A stretch of DNA of 42,500 nucleotides from Prorocentrum cordatum (GCA_963575745.1 CAUYUJ010004744.1:1-42500); one strand, 5' to 3'; positions 27,380 through 36,770 are shown, counted from the first letter of the stretch. A program made the numbers and translations. The notes: generated by a model from the letters alone, not told the origin.

Positions 27380-27945
27380 CGCCTTGGAAGCGTTTTCTCT
27401 AAGGCTTCTTGGAGCCACCTTGAGGCTCTCTTGGGGTCCTCGCTGAGCTTCTTGGGGCACTCTTGAGGCCCTCTTGCTCTCTTGAGGCCTTCTTGGGGCC
27501 CTCTTGGGGTTCGTTGGGTGGGTCTGGGAGGCCTCTTGGGACCATCTTGGCCCCCATGATTCAAAAGGAGGAGGGTAATACATTCAGCCCTCCCCCCCTG
27601 GGAAGCTCAAAAACGGCGTAGTGAAGCCCTCTTTGGGCGCTCTTGGGCGCTCTTGGGGCCCTCTTGGGGCCCCCTTGGCCTCTTGGGAGGTCCTTGGGGG
27701 GCTCGGAGGGCTTTTGAAACCGTCTTGGGTCCGTCTTGGGGCCTTTTGGGTGTTTGTCGGAGGCTATCTTGAGCCATCTTGAAGTATCTTGGGTAATCTT
27801 GGGGGCCATCGTGGGCTCTCTGAGACCCTCTTCGAGCCATTTTGGGTCATCTTGGACGCTCTAACCCCTTCGCCCCCCCCTCCCAGGCCCATGGGAGGGG
27901 GTAAGGGCAGGGGTCACGACTCCCTCCCCGCCCGCAAGCCGTCTC
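27380..27945 (+). repeat. TCTTGG-rich block, copy 2
   Basis: Collinear with 26560-27235: C-run followed by GGGAAGCTCAAAAACGG, TCTTGGGCGCTCTTGGG, CATCTTGGACGCTCTAACCC and GGGGTCACGACTCCCTCCCC. Confidence 0.85.
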
Positions 27946-28061
27946 GCTCACTTGACTCCCCAGGGGGGTCTGGGCTGATGCCGGGGGAATCCAAGGGATC
28001 CAGGGACTCCCCAGGACTCTTATACATTCTTATAGTTTCCTATGGATTCCTGCAGATTCTG
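27946..28061. other. Short spacer
   Basis: CCAGGGACTCCCCAGGACTC and similar words. It leads into the 73-bp repeat. Confidence 0.4.
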
Positions 28062-28468
28062 TTCCCAGAACACCATTCCCAGGCCACATTTTGAATGCCC
28101 GGAGCCAACTGTAGGCCACTTCGTGTTCTTTGTGTTCCCCGAACACCATTCCCAGGCCACATTTTGAATGCCCAGAGCCAACTGTAAGCCACTTCGTGTT
28201 ATTCGTGTTCCCAGAACACCATTCCCAGGCCACATTTTGAATGCCCGGAGCCAGCTGTAGGCCACTTCGTGTTCTTCGTGTTCCCAGAACACCATTCCCA
28301 GGCCACATTTTGAATGCCTGGAGCCAACTGTAAGCCATTTCGTGTTATTCGTGTTTCCAGAACATCATTCCTGTACCATATCTTCATTGCCCAGAGCCAA
28401 CTGTGGGCCACTTCGTGATCTTCGTGTTCCCAGAACATAAGTCCTGTGCCGTATTTTGAATGCCCGAG
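28062..28468 (-). repeat. 73-bp tandem repeat, about 5.5 units
   Basis: The word CCAGAACACCATTCCCAGGC (start of GAACA) falls at 28068, 28141, 28214, 28287, 28360 and 28433, exactly 73 apart each time. Other unit words are CACATTTTGAATGCCC, GAGCCAACTGTA and GCCACTTCGTGTT. Because 73 is not a multiple of three, frames rotate. The last unit decays. Confidence 0.97.
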
Positions 28469-29450
28469 CTGAGGCAGGCTGCGGCCGAGGCAGGCTGAGG
28501 CCGAGGCAGGCTGAGGCTGAGGCTGAGGCACGCCGAGGCAGGCTGAGGCTGAGGCTGAGGCAGGCTGAGGCCGAGGCAGGCTGAGGCTGGGCTGAGGCCG
28601 AGGCAAGCCGAGGCAGGCTGAGGCAGGCTGAGGCTGATGCTGAGGCAGCTGAGGAGGCAGGCTGAGGCTGAGGCTGAGGCAGGCTGAGGCTGAGGCAGGC
28701 TGAGCTGAGGCAGGCTGAGGCTGAGGCTGAGGCTGATGCAGGCTGAGGCTGAGGCAGGCTGAGGCTGAGGCTGAGGCTGAGGCCTGAGGCTGAGGCTGAG
28801 CAGGCTGAGGCTGAGGCTGAGGCTGAGGCAGGCTGAGGCTGAGGCTGAGGCTGATGACTGAGGCAGGCTGAGGCTGAGGCTGAGGCTGAGCAGGCTGAGG
28901 CTGAGGCAGGCTGAGGCTGAGGCTGAGGCTGAGGCTGAGGCTGAGGCTGAGGCTGAGGCTGAGGCTGAGGCTGAGGCTGAAGCTGAGGCTGAGGCTGAGG
29001 CTGATGCTGAGGCAGGCTGAGGCTGAGACAGGCTGAGGCTGAGGCTGAGGCAGGCTGAGGCTGAGGCAGGCTGAGGCTGAGGCCGAGGCAGGCTCAGGCC
29101 GAGACAGGCTGAGACTGAGGCTGAGGCTGAGGATGAGGCCGAGGCAGGCCGAAGCTGAGACAAGGTGAGGCTGAATGGGGGGGGGAGGGGGGGGGGGAGG
29201 AGGGGAGGCTGAGGCAGGCTGAGGCCGAGGCAGGCTGAGGCCGAGGCAGGCTGAGGCTGAGGCTGAGGCAAGCCGAGGCAGGCCGAGGCTGAAACTAAGG
29301 CTGATGCCGAGGCAGGCTAAGGCTGAGGCAGGCTGAGGCTGAGGCTGACGCAGGCTGAGGCCGAGGCAGGTTGAGGCTGAGGCTGAGGCAGGCTGAGGCT
29401 GAGGCCGAGGCAGGCTGAGGTTGAGGCTGAAACTGAGGCAGGCTGAAGCA
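28469..29450. repeat. GAGGCT/GAGGCA hexamer array (~1 kb)
   Basis: GCTGAGGCTGAGGCAGGCTG and GCCGAGGCAGGC units throughout, with a G-run interruption near 29177-29205. Ser/Leu/Gln-rich minus-strand frames through it are artefacts. Confidence 0.97.
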
Positions 29451-29715
29451 TCCGTAGGAATCCATTGGAATCCTTAGGAATCCCTGGGAATCCTTAGGAA
29501 TCCGTAGGGATCCTCAGGAATCCGTAGGCATAGTTAAGCATCCTCAGGAATCCTTAAGATTCCATAGGAATCCTTAGGAATCCCCAGGAATCCCTAGGAA
29601 TCAGGATTCCTAAGAATTCCCAAGGTTTCCTAAGGATTCCTATGGATTCCTAAGGATGCCGAAGGATGCCTTAGGAATCCTTAGGAATCCTTAGGATTCC
29701 ATTGGATCCTAAGGC
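29451..29715. repeat. Opposed GGAATCCTTA arrays
   Basis: 29451-29603 runs as TTAGGAATCC units on the plus strand. At TAGGAATCAGGATTCCTA (about 29596-29613) the orientation flips, and GGATTCCTAA units run to about 29650, with mixed units after. The whole can fold back on itself. Confidence 0.9.
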
Positions 29716-29904
29716 CGTTGCCACTGCGACTGTCATTGCGAATGCGACTGCGACTGCGAGAACAGCAGAATTCTACAACTGGATTCTCACCTGAATCTTG
29801 AGGGGAATGCTTCCAGATATGCTTATTTATACACATCGCTGTTAGGTTGCTTTGCGGGTACAATTTTTGTTAGGGATGGTAGCCCTGCGCGCAGCAGGCA
29901 ATAC
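29716..29904. other. Spacer with GCGACTGC words
   Basis: TGCGACTGTCATTGCGAATG and GCGACTGCGACTGCGAGA near 29722-29760, otherwise unique. No gene. Confidence 0.4.
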
Positions 29905-30002
29905 GTAGCACCCCGCAATTTCGGATAAGAGTGACGGGGCGGGCGCGGGCGACGCGGGCGTGGAGCCGGCGGACCTCGTGGCCCTCACCTTCCCTGTCGA
30001 TG

Positions 30003-30200
30003 GCGCCCTCCTCCTCCTCCTCCTCCTGCTCCTCCTCTTCCTCGTCCGCGTCCTCGTCCTCATCGTCGTCGTCGTCGTCGTCGAATCCGCCTCCTCCTCC
30101 ACCTCCTCCTCCGATTCCTCCTTTTCCTCTTCCTCCTCCTCCTCCTTCTCCTCCTCCTCCTCCTCCTCCTCCTCCTCCTCCTCCTCCTCCTCCTCCTCCC
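30003..30200. repeat. CTC triplet tract with a GTC island
   Basis: CTC triplets with TCGTCGTCGTCG near 30065-30085, pure CTC at 30150-30197. Confidence 0.96.
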
Positions 30201-30259
30201 CCATCCCGATTGCGCCGCGTGTCGGAACGCCTGAGACGGGTTGCCGGAACGCCTGAGAA

Positions 30260-30900
30260 ACGCCAGAGCCCGCTGCAGGCGCCGATTTGCGTGCTCTGAC
30301 ATGTTAAGTTCAGCGCGGGGGGGATCGCTGGTGGGCCACCCGGAACGAATGCAAAAACAGCCCGCCGCAGGCGCCGAATTTTTGGGCTTGCTCAGTGAAC
30401 GTAGTTTGGGTCGCGGGTGGGTCGCGGGCTCTCCACCTCCACCTGGATGGATTTCAAAAACAACCGGCCTCAGGCGCCGAAAATTTTGATTTGTACACTG
30501 AACGCGGTTTGGGTCGCAGGTTCTCCACCTGGATCGAATGGAACGTAGTTTGGGTCGCGGGTGGTTCGCGGGCTCTCCACCTCCACCCGGAAGGAATTCA
30601 AAAACAGCCCGCCGCAGGCGCCGAACATTTTAATTTGTACACTGAACGCGGCTTGGGTCGCGGGTGGGTCGCAGGTTCTCCACCTGGAACGAATGCAAAA
30701 GAAGCCCGCCGCAGGCGCCAAAACATTTGGGTTGGTCGCGGGGTGGGTCTCGGGTGGGTCGCGGGTGGGTTGCGGTGGGTCGCGGGTGGGTCGCTGGCGC
30801 GGTTTGGGTCGCGGGTGGGTCGCAGGTTCTCCACCTGGAGCGAATGCAGAAGAAACCCGCCGCAGGCGCCGAAAATTTTGGGTGGGTCGCTGGGTGGGTC
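30260..30900 (+). repeat. CGCAGGCGC modules interleaved with GGTCGC units
   Basis: Six modules spaced about 90-150 bases apart carry CGCAGGCGCCGAA, TTTT, ACTGAACG, TTGGGTCGCGGGTGGGTCGC and TCTCCACCTGGA.CGAATGCA. They are amplified relative to the two modules in copy 1. Confidence 0.9.
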
Positions 30901-31160
30901 GCGGGTGGGTCGCGGGTGGGTCGCGGTGGGTCGCGGGTGGGTCGCGGGTGGGTTGGGTCGCGGGTGGGTCGCGGGTGGGTCGCGGGTGGGTCGCGGGTGG
31001 GTCGCGGGTGGGTCGCCAGGGAGGTCTCGGGGTGGGTCGCGGGCGGGTCGCGGGGTGGTTCGCGGGTGGGTCGCGGGTGGGTCGCGGGTGGGTCGCGGGG
31101 TGGGTCGCGGGTGGGTCGCGGGGTAGGTCGCGGATGGGTGGCGGCGGGGCGGGTCGCGGG
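30740..31160 (+). repeat. GGTCGCGGGT tandem array (long)
   Basis: GGTCGCGGGTGG units are near-continuous from 30890 to 31140. The tract ends GGGACGACGACAACAAC. Confidence 0.96.
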
Positions 31161-31163
31161 TGG

Positions 31164-31668
31164 GACGACGACAACAACAAACAACAAACAACAAACAACA
31201 AACAACAGACAACAAACAACAAACAACAAGCAACAAACAACAAACAACAAACACCGAACAACAAATAACAACCACCAACCAACAACCAACAAACAAAAAG
31301 CAACACAGAACAAGCACCAAACAACAAACAACATACAAGAAACAACAAACAACCAACAACATCAACAATCACAACATCAACAACAATTACAACAACAAAC
31401 ACAACAGCAACAACACCACCACCAACGACAGCAACGAAACCAACAACAACAACAACACCAACAACAACAGCAACCAATAGCAACAACCAACAGTCATAAC
31501 AACATCAACAGCATCAGCAGCAACCACAACACCAACAACAACAACAGCAGTAGCAGCAGCAGGAACAACAACAGCAACAACACCACCAACAGCAGCAACA
31601 GCAGCAGCAGCAACAGCAACAACAACACCAACACCAACATCAGCAGCAGCAACAACAACAATACACCT
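31164..31668 (+). repeat. CAA array (~500 bases)
   Basis: CAACAAACAACAAACAACAA first, then CAA with CAC, CAG, CAT and AGC variants. Confidence 0.97.
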
Positions 31669-31796
31669 CGCTCGATGTTTAAGAATACACAGTTTTGGAT
31701 CGAGAGTCTCGAAATTTCTTGTCCTAGACACGCGGCTGAAGAAACCACCAGCGCTGGCCAGACCCTGGGGAAATTTCTTAAGCTTGATGCTTTCTT

Positions 31797-32118
31797 GGGG
31801 TCGTGTGGGCTCCACTTGGGCCCCACTTGGATTCGGCTCGGGCCCCACTTGGATTCGGCTCGGGCCCCACTTGGGCCCCACTTGGAACCGGCTCGGGCCC
31901 CACTTGGATTCGGCTCGGGCCCCACTTGGGCCCCACTTGGATTCGGCTTGGGCCGCACTTGGGCTCCACTTGGAATCGGCTCGGGCCCCACTTGGAACCG
32001 GCTCGGGCCCCACTTGGGCCCCACTTGGATTCGGCTCGGGCCCCACTTGGAGGGTGCTCGGGCCCCGCTTGGGCCCCACTTGGATTCGCCTCGGGCCCCA
32101 CTTAGGTTGGGCTCGGGC
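31797..32118 (+). repeat. GGGCCCCACTTGGATTCGGC tandem array
   Basis: About 19 units, alternating a long form (CGGGCCCCACTTGGATTCGG) and a short form (GGGCCCCACTTG). It is flanked on both sides by GCCAGACCCT and AATTTCTTAA words (31755-31785 and 32145-32215). Confidence 0.93.
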
Positions 32119-32320
32119 CCACATTCATGCACATACCGAGCCCCCGGGCCAGACCCTCGACATTTCTTAATTCAGTTTAAGAAACCTACCGGCGCGAGAC
32201 CCTGAATTTCTTAACCCATGATTTCTCAACCATTTCGCGCGGTGTATTCCGCATCGCGGAATTCCACTTCAGCCACGCGCCCAGGCACAGTGAATGACCG
32301 GTCGGTTCAGCCCCTTCACT

Positions 32321-32694
32321 CTGATGCTGACACCCCCGTTGTCCCTGTCAACAACAATACAAAGTGCCCGCGGGCCTCACGAACATGATTCAAGACTTTG
32401 TCCTAAAGTGTACTTCTGTATGGTCTTTGACAAGGATGGTGAGGGGGGTGAGCATGGTGCCCTCATTGTTCCTGGTTGTCTGCCGGTCGCCTGGGGGAGG
32501 GGGTGTATCTTAATAGGGAACAATGATAAACCCCTCCCCCGAGCAGGGGAAGGAGGGGGTTCGGCAGAGAGAAGACAACATTCGTTAAACTACCAGCGCC
32601 CAGGAGGGCTGGTGGGACTTCTCAAAAGGCCGGCGGACTTCTGAGCCTTCTAAGAAGGCCCGCCCCTTCTCACGTCCCCCGGGCTCGCCGCCGA
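32321..32694. other. Spacer with a G/C hairpin and a CTTCTnAGAAG-type repeat
   Basis: GGGGGAGGGGGTGTATCTTA (from 32501) can pair with TGATAAACCCCTCCCCC ending at 32542. 32596-32670 shares GGGCTGGTGGGA with 27268 and the AGAAGGCCCGCCC word with 4862. The frame from 32294 is open but crosses both repeats and is not supported. Confidence 0.5.
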
Positions 32695-33232
32695 TTGTAG
32701 ACGCAGTAAGCATTTGAGACGAATGTGCGCGGCGCTACGGCGAGAGCCCCATTTTCAAAAGGATCCGCCCTCCATCCTTCTAGCTGTCGTAAGCTGTTAG
32801 GGCGAAGCTGCGCGGTGCCGCGGCGAGAGTCCCACTTCATTCAAACGCCGCTCCCCTTCATCCTTGTAATTGCTGCACGCTTTTGCAACGAATGTGGGAA
32901 GCGCTTTGGCGGGAGCTTCGTTTTGAAGTCCACTTCCATCTCATTCCTGTAAATGCCGCAGGCTTTTCAGAAGAGTGTGCGCGGCGTTGCGGCGAGAGCC
33001 CTATTTTGAAAGCATCCCCTCTCGATCCTCCTAATTGTTGCAAGCTTTTAGGGCGAATGAGCGTGGCGCTGTGGCGATAGCCCCGTGTTGACCCTGCCTG
33101 CATCCATGCAGCTGTTGCAAATTTCAATCATCAGAGTCATAATTGGCGAGGAGGTATTAGGCGCAACGCCCAGCCCGCCCTACCAACACGCCAGGGGGTG
33201 CTACAGGGAGTAGTTATCCAAACAGAAGGGAA
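32695..33232 (+). mobile_element. GGA-bordered composite element, copy C (left module missing)
   Basis: Five units near 32724, 32807, 32893, 32976 and 33058 (spacing about 82-86) carry TGTGCGCGGCGCTACGGCGA and close variants. The end module (GGCGCAACGCCCAGCCCGCC, CTACAGGGAG) follows, and GATGAGGAGGAGG begins at about 33237. The left module is replaced by the CTTCTnAGAAG-type repeat. Confidence 0.8.
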
Positions 33233-33290
33233 GGATGATGAGGAGGAGGATGATGAGGAGGAAACGTCAGGCTTCTGGTCGAACGAGTAG

Positions 33291-33464
33291 GCCACGCGGC
33301 AACGCCACAGTCAGATTGCCGATTTGTCCTTCAGAGCGAAGCAATGTCCCAACGGGTGTCCGCCAAGCTTCAAGACGAAGGGGCCTTGCTGCGAGCTGTG
33401 CCCTGCCAGTCTCCGTGCCGGAAGATCTGGCCCAGGCGGTGTTCCCACTTCAGCGCGGACCTGA
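33291..33464 (+). other. Cys-rich open segment, possible exon fragment
   Basis: 57 codons open between TAG (33288-33290) and TGA (33462-33464). The translation includes QCPNGCPPSFKTKGPCCELC, six cysteines in 20 residues, followed by PASLRAGRSGPGGVPTSART. There is no ATG start, but AG|G at the 5' edge could be a splice acceptor. Cys spacing CxxxC...CCxxC could bind zinc. This is inference and no family is claimed. Confidence 0.25.
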
Positions 33465-33529
33465 CGTTTGTGCATCTGTTTGCCCCCGTTCTGGACGATT
33501 TGTTGCCGCATCCACATGCTGCAAAACCA

Positions 33530-33660
33530 CGTGTGTGTGTGTGTGTATGTGTGTGTGTGTGTGTGTGTGACAGAGAGAGACCGCGTCGCGGTTGCGAGAA
33601 GGAAGGAGGATGAGGAGGAGGAGCAGGAGGAGGAGGAGGAGGAGGAGGAGGAGGAGAACC
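33530..33660. repeat. (GT)n then GGA microsatellites
   Basis: GTGTGT at 33532-33570, a GAGAGAGACC link, then GGA at 33605-33657. Confidence 0.96.
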
Positions 33661-33691
33661 AGGCGACGACGAGGCTTCAGAAGGAGGGCAG

Positions 33692-34198
33692 GTGGAGTGC
33701 CGCTCCGCACTGCGCACCTGTCGCCCCGCGCTCGAAGACCTTAGTCCGCCGCGAGACGAGGTTCTTCCATCCACTCTCCCCAGGCTCTCAGGCGTCGCGA
33801 CAACAGAACCATGGGCACTTCTAGCAACGTCGGGTTCTCGGGGGCCAGTCTCGGGTCCCACGCCCGGCAGCAGACGCGGCCCATGCCGCGAGCAGATGCA
33901 CGACGCCAGAGGCCTTGGTACTCCAGCTCCAGCTCCTGCTCCCGTCGGGCGCAGGGGATTTGTGGAAGCGCTGGCCGAGACTTCGGCCGCCGTAAAGGAG
34001 ATGGGGGGTGCCGTATTCCCCGCTCGCGCCTGTTCGAGCGCCGACGTCGAGAGTGTATGCCCGCGCGCGTGCACATACCCCGATCCTATCCAGGCCAATC
34101 GTGAGCTCAGGATCGGGGCTCCAGATGGGACTGACCAGGGTCGGTGCATGTGCACAGCTCTACTACGAAGGCCTTACGGCCGGTGCCGCCGATCCTGA
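33692..34198 (+). CDS. Possible 168-aa protein, unknown
   Basis: ATG 33692 to TGA 34196-34198. The first two thirds are Pro/Ala/Arg-rich (APAPAPVGRRGFVEALAETS). The last third has more balanced composition with cysteines (VFPARACSSADVESVCPRAC). The 3' end overlaps a segment (34104-34160) that is duplicated at 34331-34385 on the other side of a GAC array, so the terminus may be repeat-derived. The opposite strand is open over the same span. No domain, signal peptide or membrane segment is evident. Confidence 0.25.
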   Translation: MECRSALRTCRPALEDLSPPRDEVLPSTLPRLSGVATTEPWALLATSGSRGPVSGPTPGSRRGPCREQMHDARGLGTPAPAPAPVGRRGFVEALAETSAAVKEMGGAVFPARACSSADVESVCPRACTYPDPIQANRELRIGAPDGTDQGRCMCTALLRRPYGRCRRS

Positions 34199-34236
34199 AG
34201 GACGACGACGACGACGAGGACGACGACGACGACGAG

Positions 34237-34322
<86 letters not shown>

Positions 34323-34385
34323 AGACGACGACAGGATCGGGGCTCAGGATGGGCCGGCCTGACCAGGCTCGGTGCATGTGCACCG
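34104..34385 (+). repeat. GAC array between two direct copies of a ~55-bp segment
   Basis: CAGGATCGGGGCTC, GATGGG, TGACCAGG.TCGGTGCATGTG and CACAGC or CACCGC occur at 34104-34160 and 34331-34385. Between them lies an almost pure (GAC)n at 34200-34330 with GGCGGC interruptions. Confidence 0.92.
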
Positions 34386-34504
34386 CTCGGGTGGCGCCTC
34401 GGTGCCCTGGGCGCGCGTCCCTTCTGGCGGGGGCATCGCGCGGGCACGTGGGAACAAGAACCCAATACGGGGGGCCCATGAGAAGCAATCCCACTTGCGG
34501 GCTT

Positions 34505-34660
34505 CATGTACCTCCTCCTCCTCCTTCTTCCTTCCTCGTCCTCCTCCCTCCTCCTCCTCCTCCTTCCTCCTCCTCCTCGTCTTCTTCTTCCTCCTCCTCC
34601 TCGTCTCCCTCCTCCTCCTCCTCCTCCTCCTCCTCCTCCTCCTCCTCCTCCTCCTACTCG
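34505..34660. repeat. CTC triplet tract
   Basis: CTC with TTCCTT and CTCGTC variants, pure from about 34604 to 34651. Confidence 0.97.
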
Positions 34661-34857
34661 GGTCGCCTACAGCCCCGGGGGAAATCGTGCAGGTCGACCC
34701 TGCCAAATCAAGGGTACCCTTGTGTCCTGTGCCTCGCGACCCATGCCTCCACATTCATGTGGCAATGTGGCCCTCGGAAGAGTCTTGTGTCCTCTCGCGT
34801 GTCCTCTTCGATTCACCCCGACTGCCATCTTACTGCCCCTCGTGCTCGACGTCGTAT
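34661..34857. other. Non-repetitive spacer
   Basis: No supported gene. Frames are open on both strands. Confidence 0.35.
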
Positions 34858-35190
34858 CGAGTTTCGCCGAGGACGACACGCAGCTGCGAATCCGTCTGCC
34901 GACGCGCCGTGCCAGCGTATGGCTTCTGTCTGTCATGTGCGGCGCCACTCGCGCGGGATTGAGCGAGGCGGAGTTGGGTTCGGTAGCAGATCATTGGAGC
35001 CTGGTATACCCTTCTAGTTGCGTCTTTAGCGTCGGTTGGCGTCGACTAGCGCCTGGGAGTCGACGAGATATGCCGATGTAGCGCCGATGTAGCGTCGATG
35101 AGCGTCGATTTAGCGTCGATGAGCGTCGATTTAGCGCCGACTAGCGTCGATCCGCAAGAGCCAACAAGATGGTCGGGGAGGCTCTTAGGA
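34858..35190 (+). repeat. Two adjoining dispersed repeats (partners 19849-19985 and 37165-37385)
   Basis: 34858-34985 matches 19849-19985. 34976-35190 (TCGGTAGCAGATCATTGGAG, TTCTAGTTGCGTCTTTAG, TCGACGAGAT.TGCCGAT, then GCGTCGATTTAGCG repeats and GCAAGAGCCAA.A.G.TGG) matches 37165-37385. Confidence 0.85.
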
Positions 35191-35589
35191 GTTGCCACCG
35201 AACGCTTCCTCCGTCCCTTCTTCTCCCGCTCCTGCTGCCCGACAAACAGCGGTGCCGTCTCCCGGCTCGCCCGAGCGCGCGCGCGGACCGCCCCCGCCGC
35301 GCTGCGACGTGAAAGAGGAGGTTGGCACCGTGCTGTGCACAGCTCTGCCTCTTCCCTCGCGCTCCCGCCCCTCTCCGCCGTGGCTCGGACGGGACTTGGG
35401 CGAGGATGAATCCGTTCTGGAGCGTTCCGGAGCGCCCTCAGAGCGTTCCGGAACGCTCTGAGGAGGCCGCGTTGCCCGAGACGTCCTCCAGAGCCGCTGG
35501 ACCTCAGAGGTTCCAGATTTATCCTCGCCTGATTTTTTCTCCTCGTCCTGGCTTTGCCCCCGCTCGGCGTCACCCCACCATACTAATAC
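35191..35589. other. GC-rich spacer without a supported gene
   Basis: It contains a short tandem GCGTTCCGGAGCGCCCTCAG / AGCGTTCCGGAACGC palindromic cluster near 35420-35460. Confidence 0.45.
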
Positions 35590-35755
35590 TATGTGTTCGT
35601 CGCCTTCCCCAGGGGCGACGCGCGCGCCGAGAAATCTTACAGTATATGCGTCGTGGCGGGCGCTTTCTGGTCACACCGCTGGGGAACCTATACACTACCA
35701 TATGGGCATACTACGTGTTCGGGTCGGACGCGCGCCTCCAGGGAGAGCATTCGGG
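35590..35755 (+). repeat. Dispersed repeat, partner at 4462-4640
   Basis: See the partner. This copy reads REILQYMRRGGRFLVTPL and then IWAYYVFGSDARLQGEH in the frame shared with the partner. Confidence 0.6.
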
Positions 35756-35930
35756 GGTGCACAGAACCCCCACCCCGACACGTCTATTGGTGACTTGTCC
35801 GCTTTCGGCTCTCGGGAGGGCGCCGCGGTCGTCACTTTTCAGGCTTGCGCCCGTCAGGTTTGGGCCCGAGGTCGTTCTCACGAAGCCGCGTTCTGACTAA
35901 AGAGGGCTGTGTCCATCCCCGAAGCACATA

Positions 35931-36088
35931 TTACCAGCCTGGAACATATCCCTATCCCTATGCTGGGCACCTCCTCATCACGATGCCAATCTTAGGGATT
36001 CCCTATTTTTTTGAGGGCGCATCCCTAAGATTGTCATCGCCTTTTGGCATGTCAATCTTAGGGATAGGGATACGTTCGAGGCTGGTAA
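35931..36088. mobile_element. 158-bp terminal-inverted-repeat element
   Basis: Left arm 35931-35960 (TTACCAGCCTGGAACATATC ...) and right arm 36059-36088 are complementary at about 28 of 30 positions. The word CAATCTTAGGGAT occurs at 35987 and 36053 and inverted at about 36021. The flanks are ACATA (35926-35930) and AAATA (36089-36093), an imperfect 5-bp duplication. Only one copy was found. It is MITE-like and non-coding. Confidence 0.85.
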
Positions 36089-36336
36089 AAATAGCACTCG
36101 CACGTCTCTGTGCGTCCCACACGGTGCGCCGCGGAGCGGGGCGCGCGTGCCCCTGGCGCGTGAAGGGGGGCGGCTGCCGGAGTTGCGGCGGCTCTGGCTT
36201 GGCCCGCCGGGGCGCGCCCGGGGGCCCACGAGTTGGGGGCGGCCAGAGGAGAGGGGCGAGGGCCGGGGGCCGCCGAGCGCTGAGGGGGGCAGGTCCGAGG
36301 AGGACAGGGTGCTCGGACCCCTGCCAAGGGGCCAGT
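36089..36336. other. GC-rich spacer
   Basis: No supported gene or repeat partner. Confidence 0.35.
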
Positions 36337-36445
36337 TCCTCCTCCTCCTCCTCCTCCTCCTCCTCCTCCTCCTCCTCCTCCTCCTCCTCCTCCTCCTCCT
36401 TCCCCTCCTCCTCCTCCTCCTCTCCCTCCCCCTCCCCCTCCTCCT
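36337..36445. repeat. CTC triplet tract
   Basis: Pure CTC from 36338 to 36400, then CTCCCC variants. A small hairpin CCTGTC...GACAGG follows near 36448-36467. Confidence 0.96.
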
Positions 36446-36615
36446 GCCCTGTCTCGATTAGACAGGGGGGGGTCTGATACCCGCCAGACGGCCGTTTCAG
36501 GCTCCCCCCAAACCAGCCGTGAAAGGGTGGCCTTTTGCCCAGACGCCCTGGAACTCTCCAAGAGAGCTCAAATCCCCCCCCCCCCAATTCAGACCTCCCC
36601 AACTTTTTTTCGGAA
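36446..36615. other. Spacer with C-runs
   Basis: No gene seen. Confidence 0.35.
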
Positions 36616-36770
36616 TGGGGAGTACCGATGCCGCTACCCTTGCCTCGTTTTCCCATGTGGGACCTCCTGGGAGGCCCTCGTCGCCACCGCTGGATTCGCC
36701 TTGAAATTCTGGCCAGAACGCCCCCCGGGAGAGGCCCGCGGAGTAGCAGTATGGGTACTTTTCGTTATTC
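36616..36770. repeat. Dispersed repeat, partners at 21430-21580 and 40790-40860
   Basis: CCTGGGAGGCCCTCGTCGCC, ACCGCTGGATTCG, TGGCCAGAACGC and GGAGTAGCAGTATGGGTAC. Confidence 0.85.

Larger units (their letters stand above)
29905..32320 (+). mobile_element. Composite GGTCGC/CAA element, copy 2
   Basis: Starts at GCACCCCGCAATTTCGGATA, AGAGTGA. It contains a CTC tract (30003-30200), six G(C)CGCAGGCGCCGAAAATTT-type modules (near 30276, 30366, 30469, 30613, 30712 and 30862), the GGTCGCGGGT array, a 500-bp CAA array, the GGGCCCCACTTGG array, and the end module CTTCAGCCACGCGCCCAGG at 32268. It is the same order as copy 1 with a different interior and no small ORF. No target duplication was recognised. 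Confidence 0.6.

Noticed and set aside
27825-27860. GAGCCATTTTGGGTCAT resembling part of a dinoflagellate spliced leader
   Set aside because: Only a short partial match, and it sits in a field of TCTTGG/CCATCTTGG repeats that generates such words by chance.
30664-32205. 513-codon frame
   Set aside because: Runs through the GGTCGC, CAA and GGGCCCCACTTGG arrays in turn, with no non-repeat protein content.
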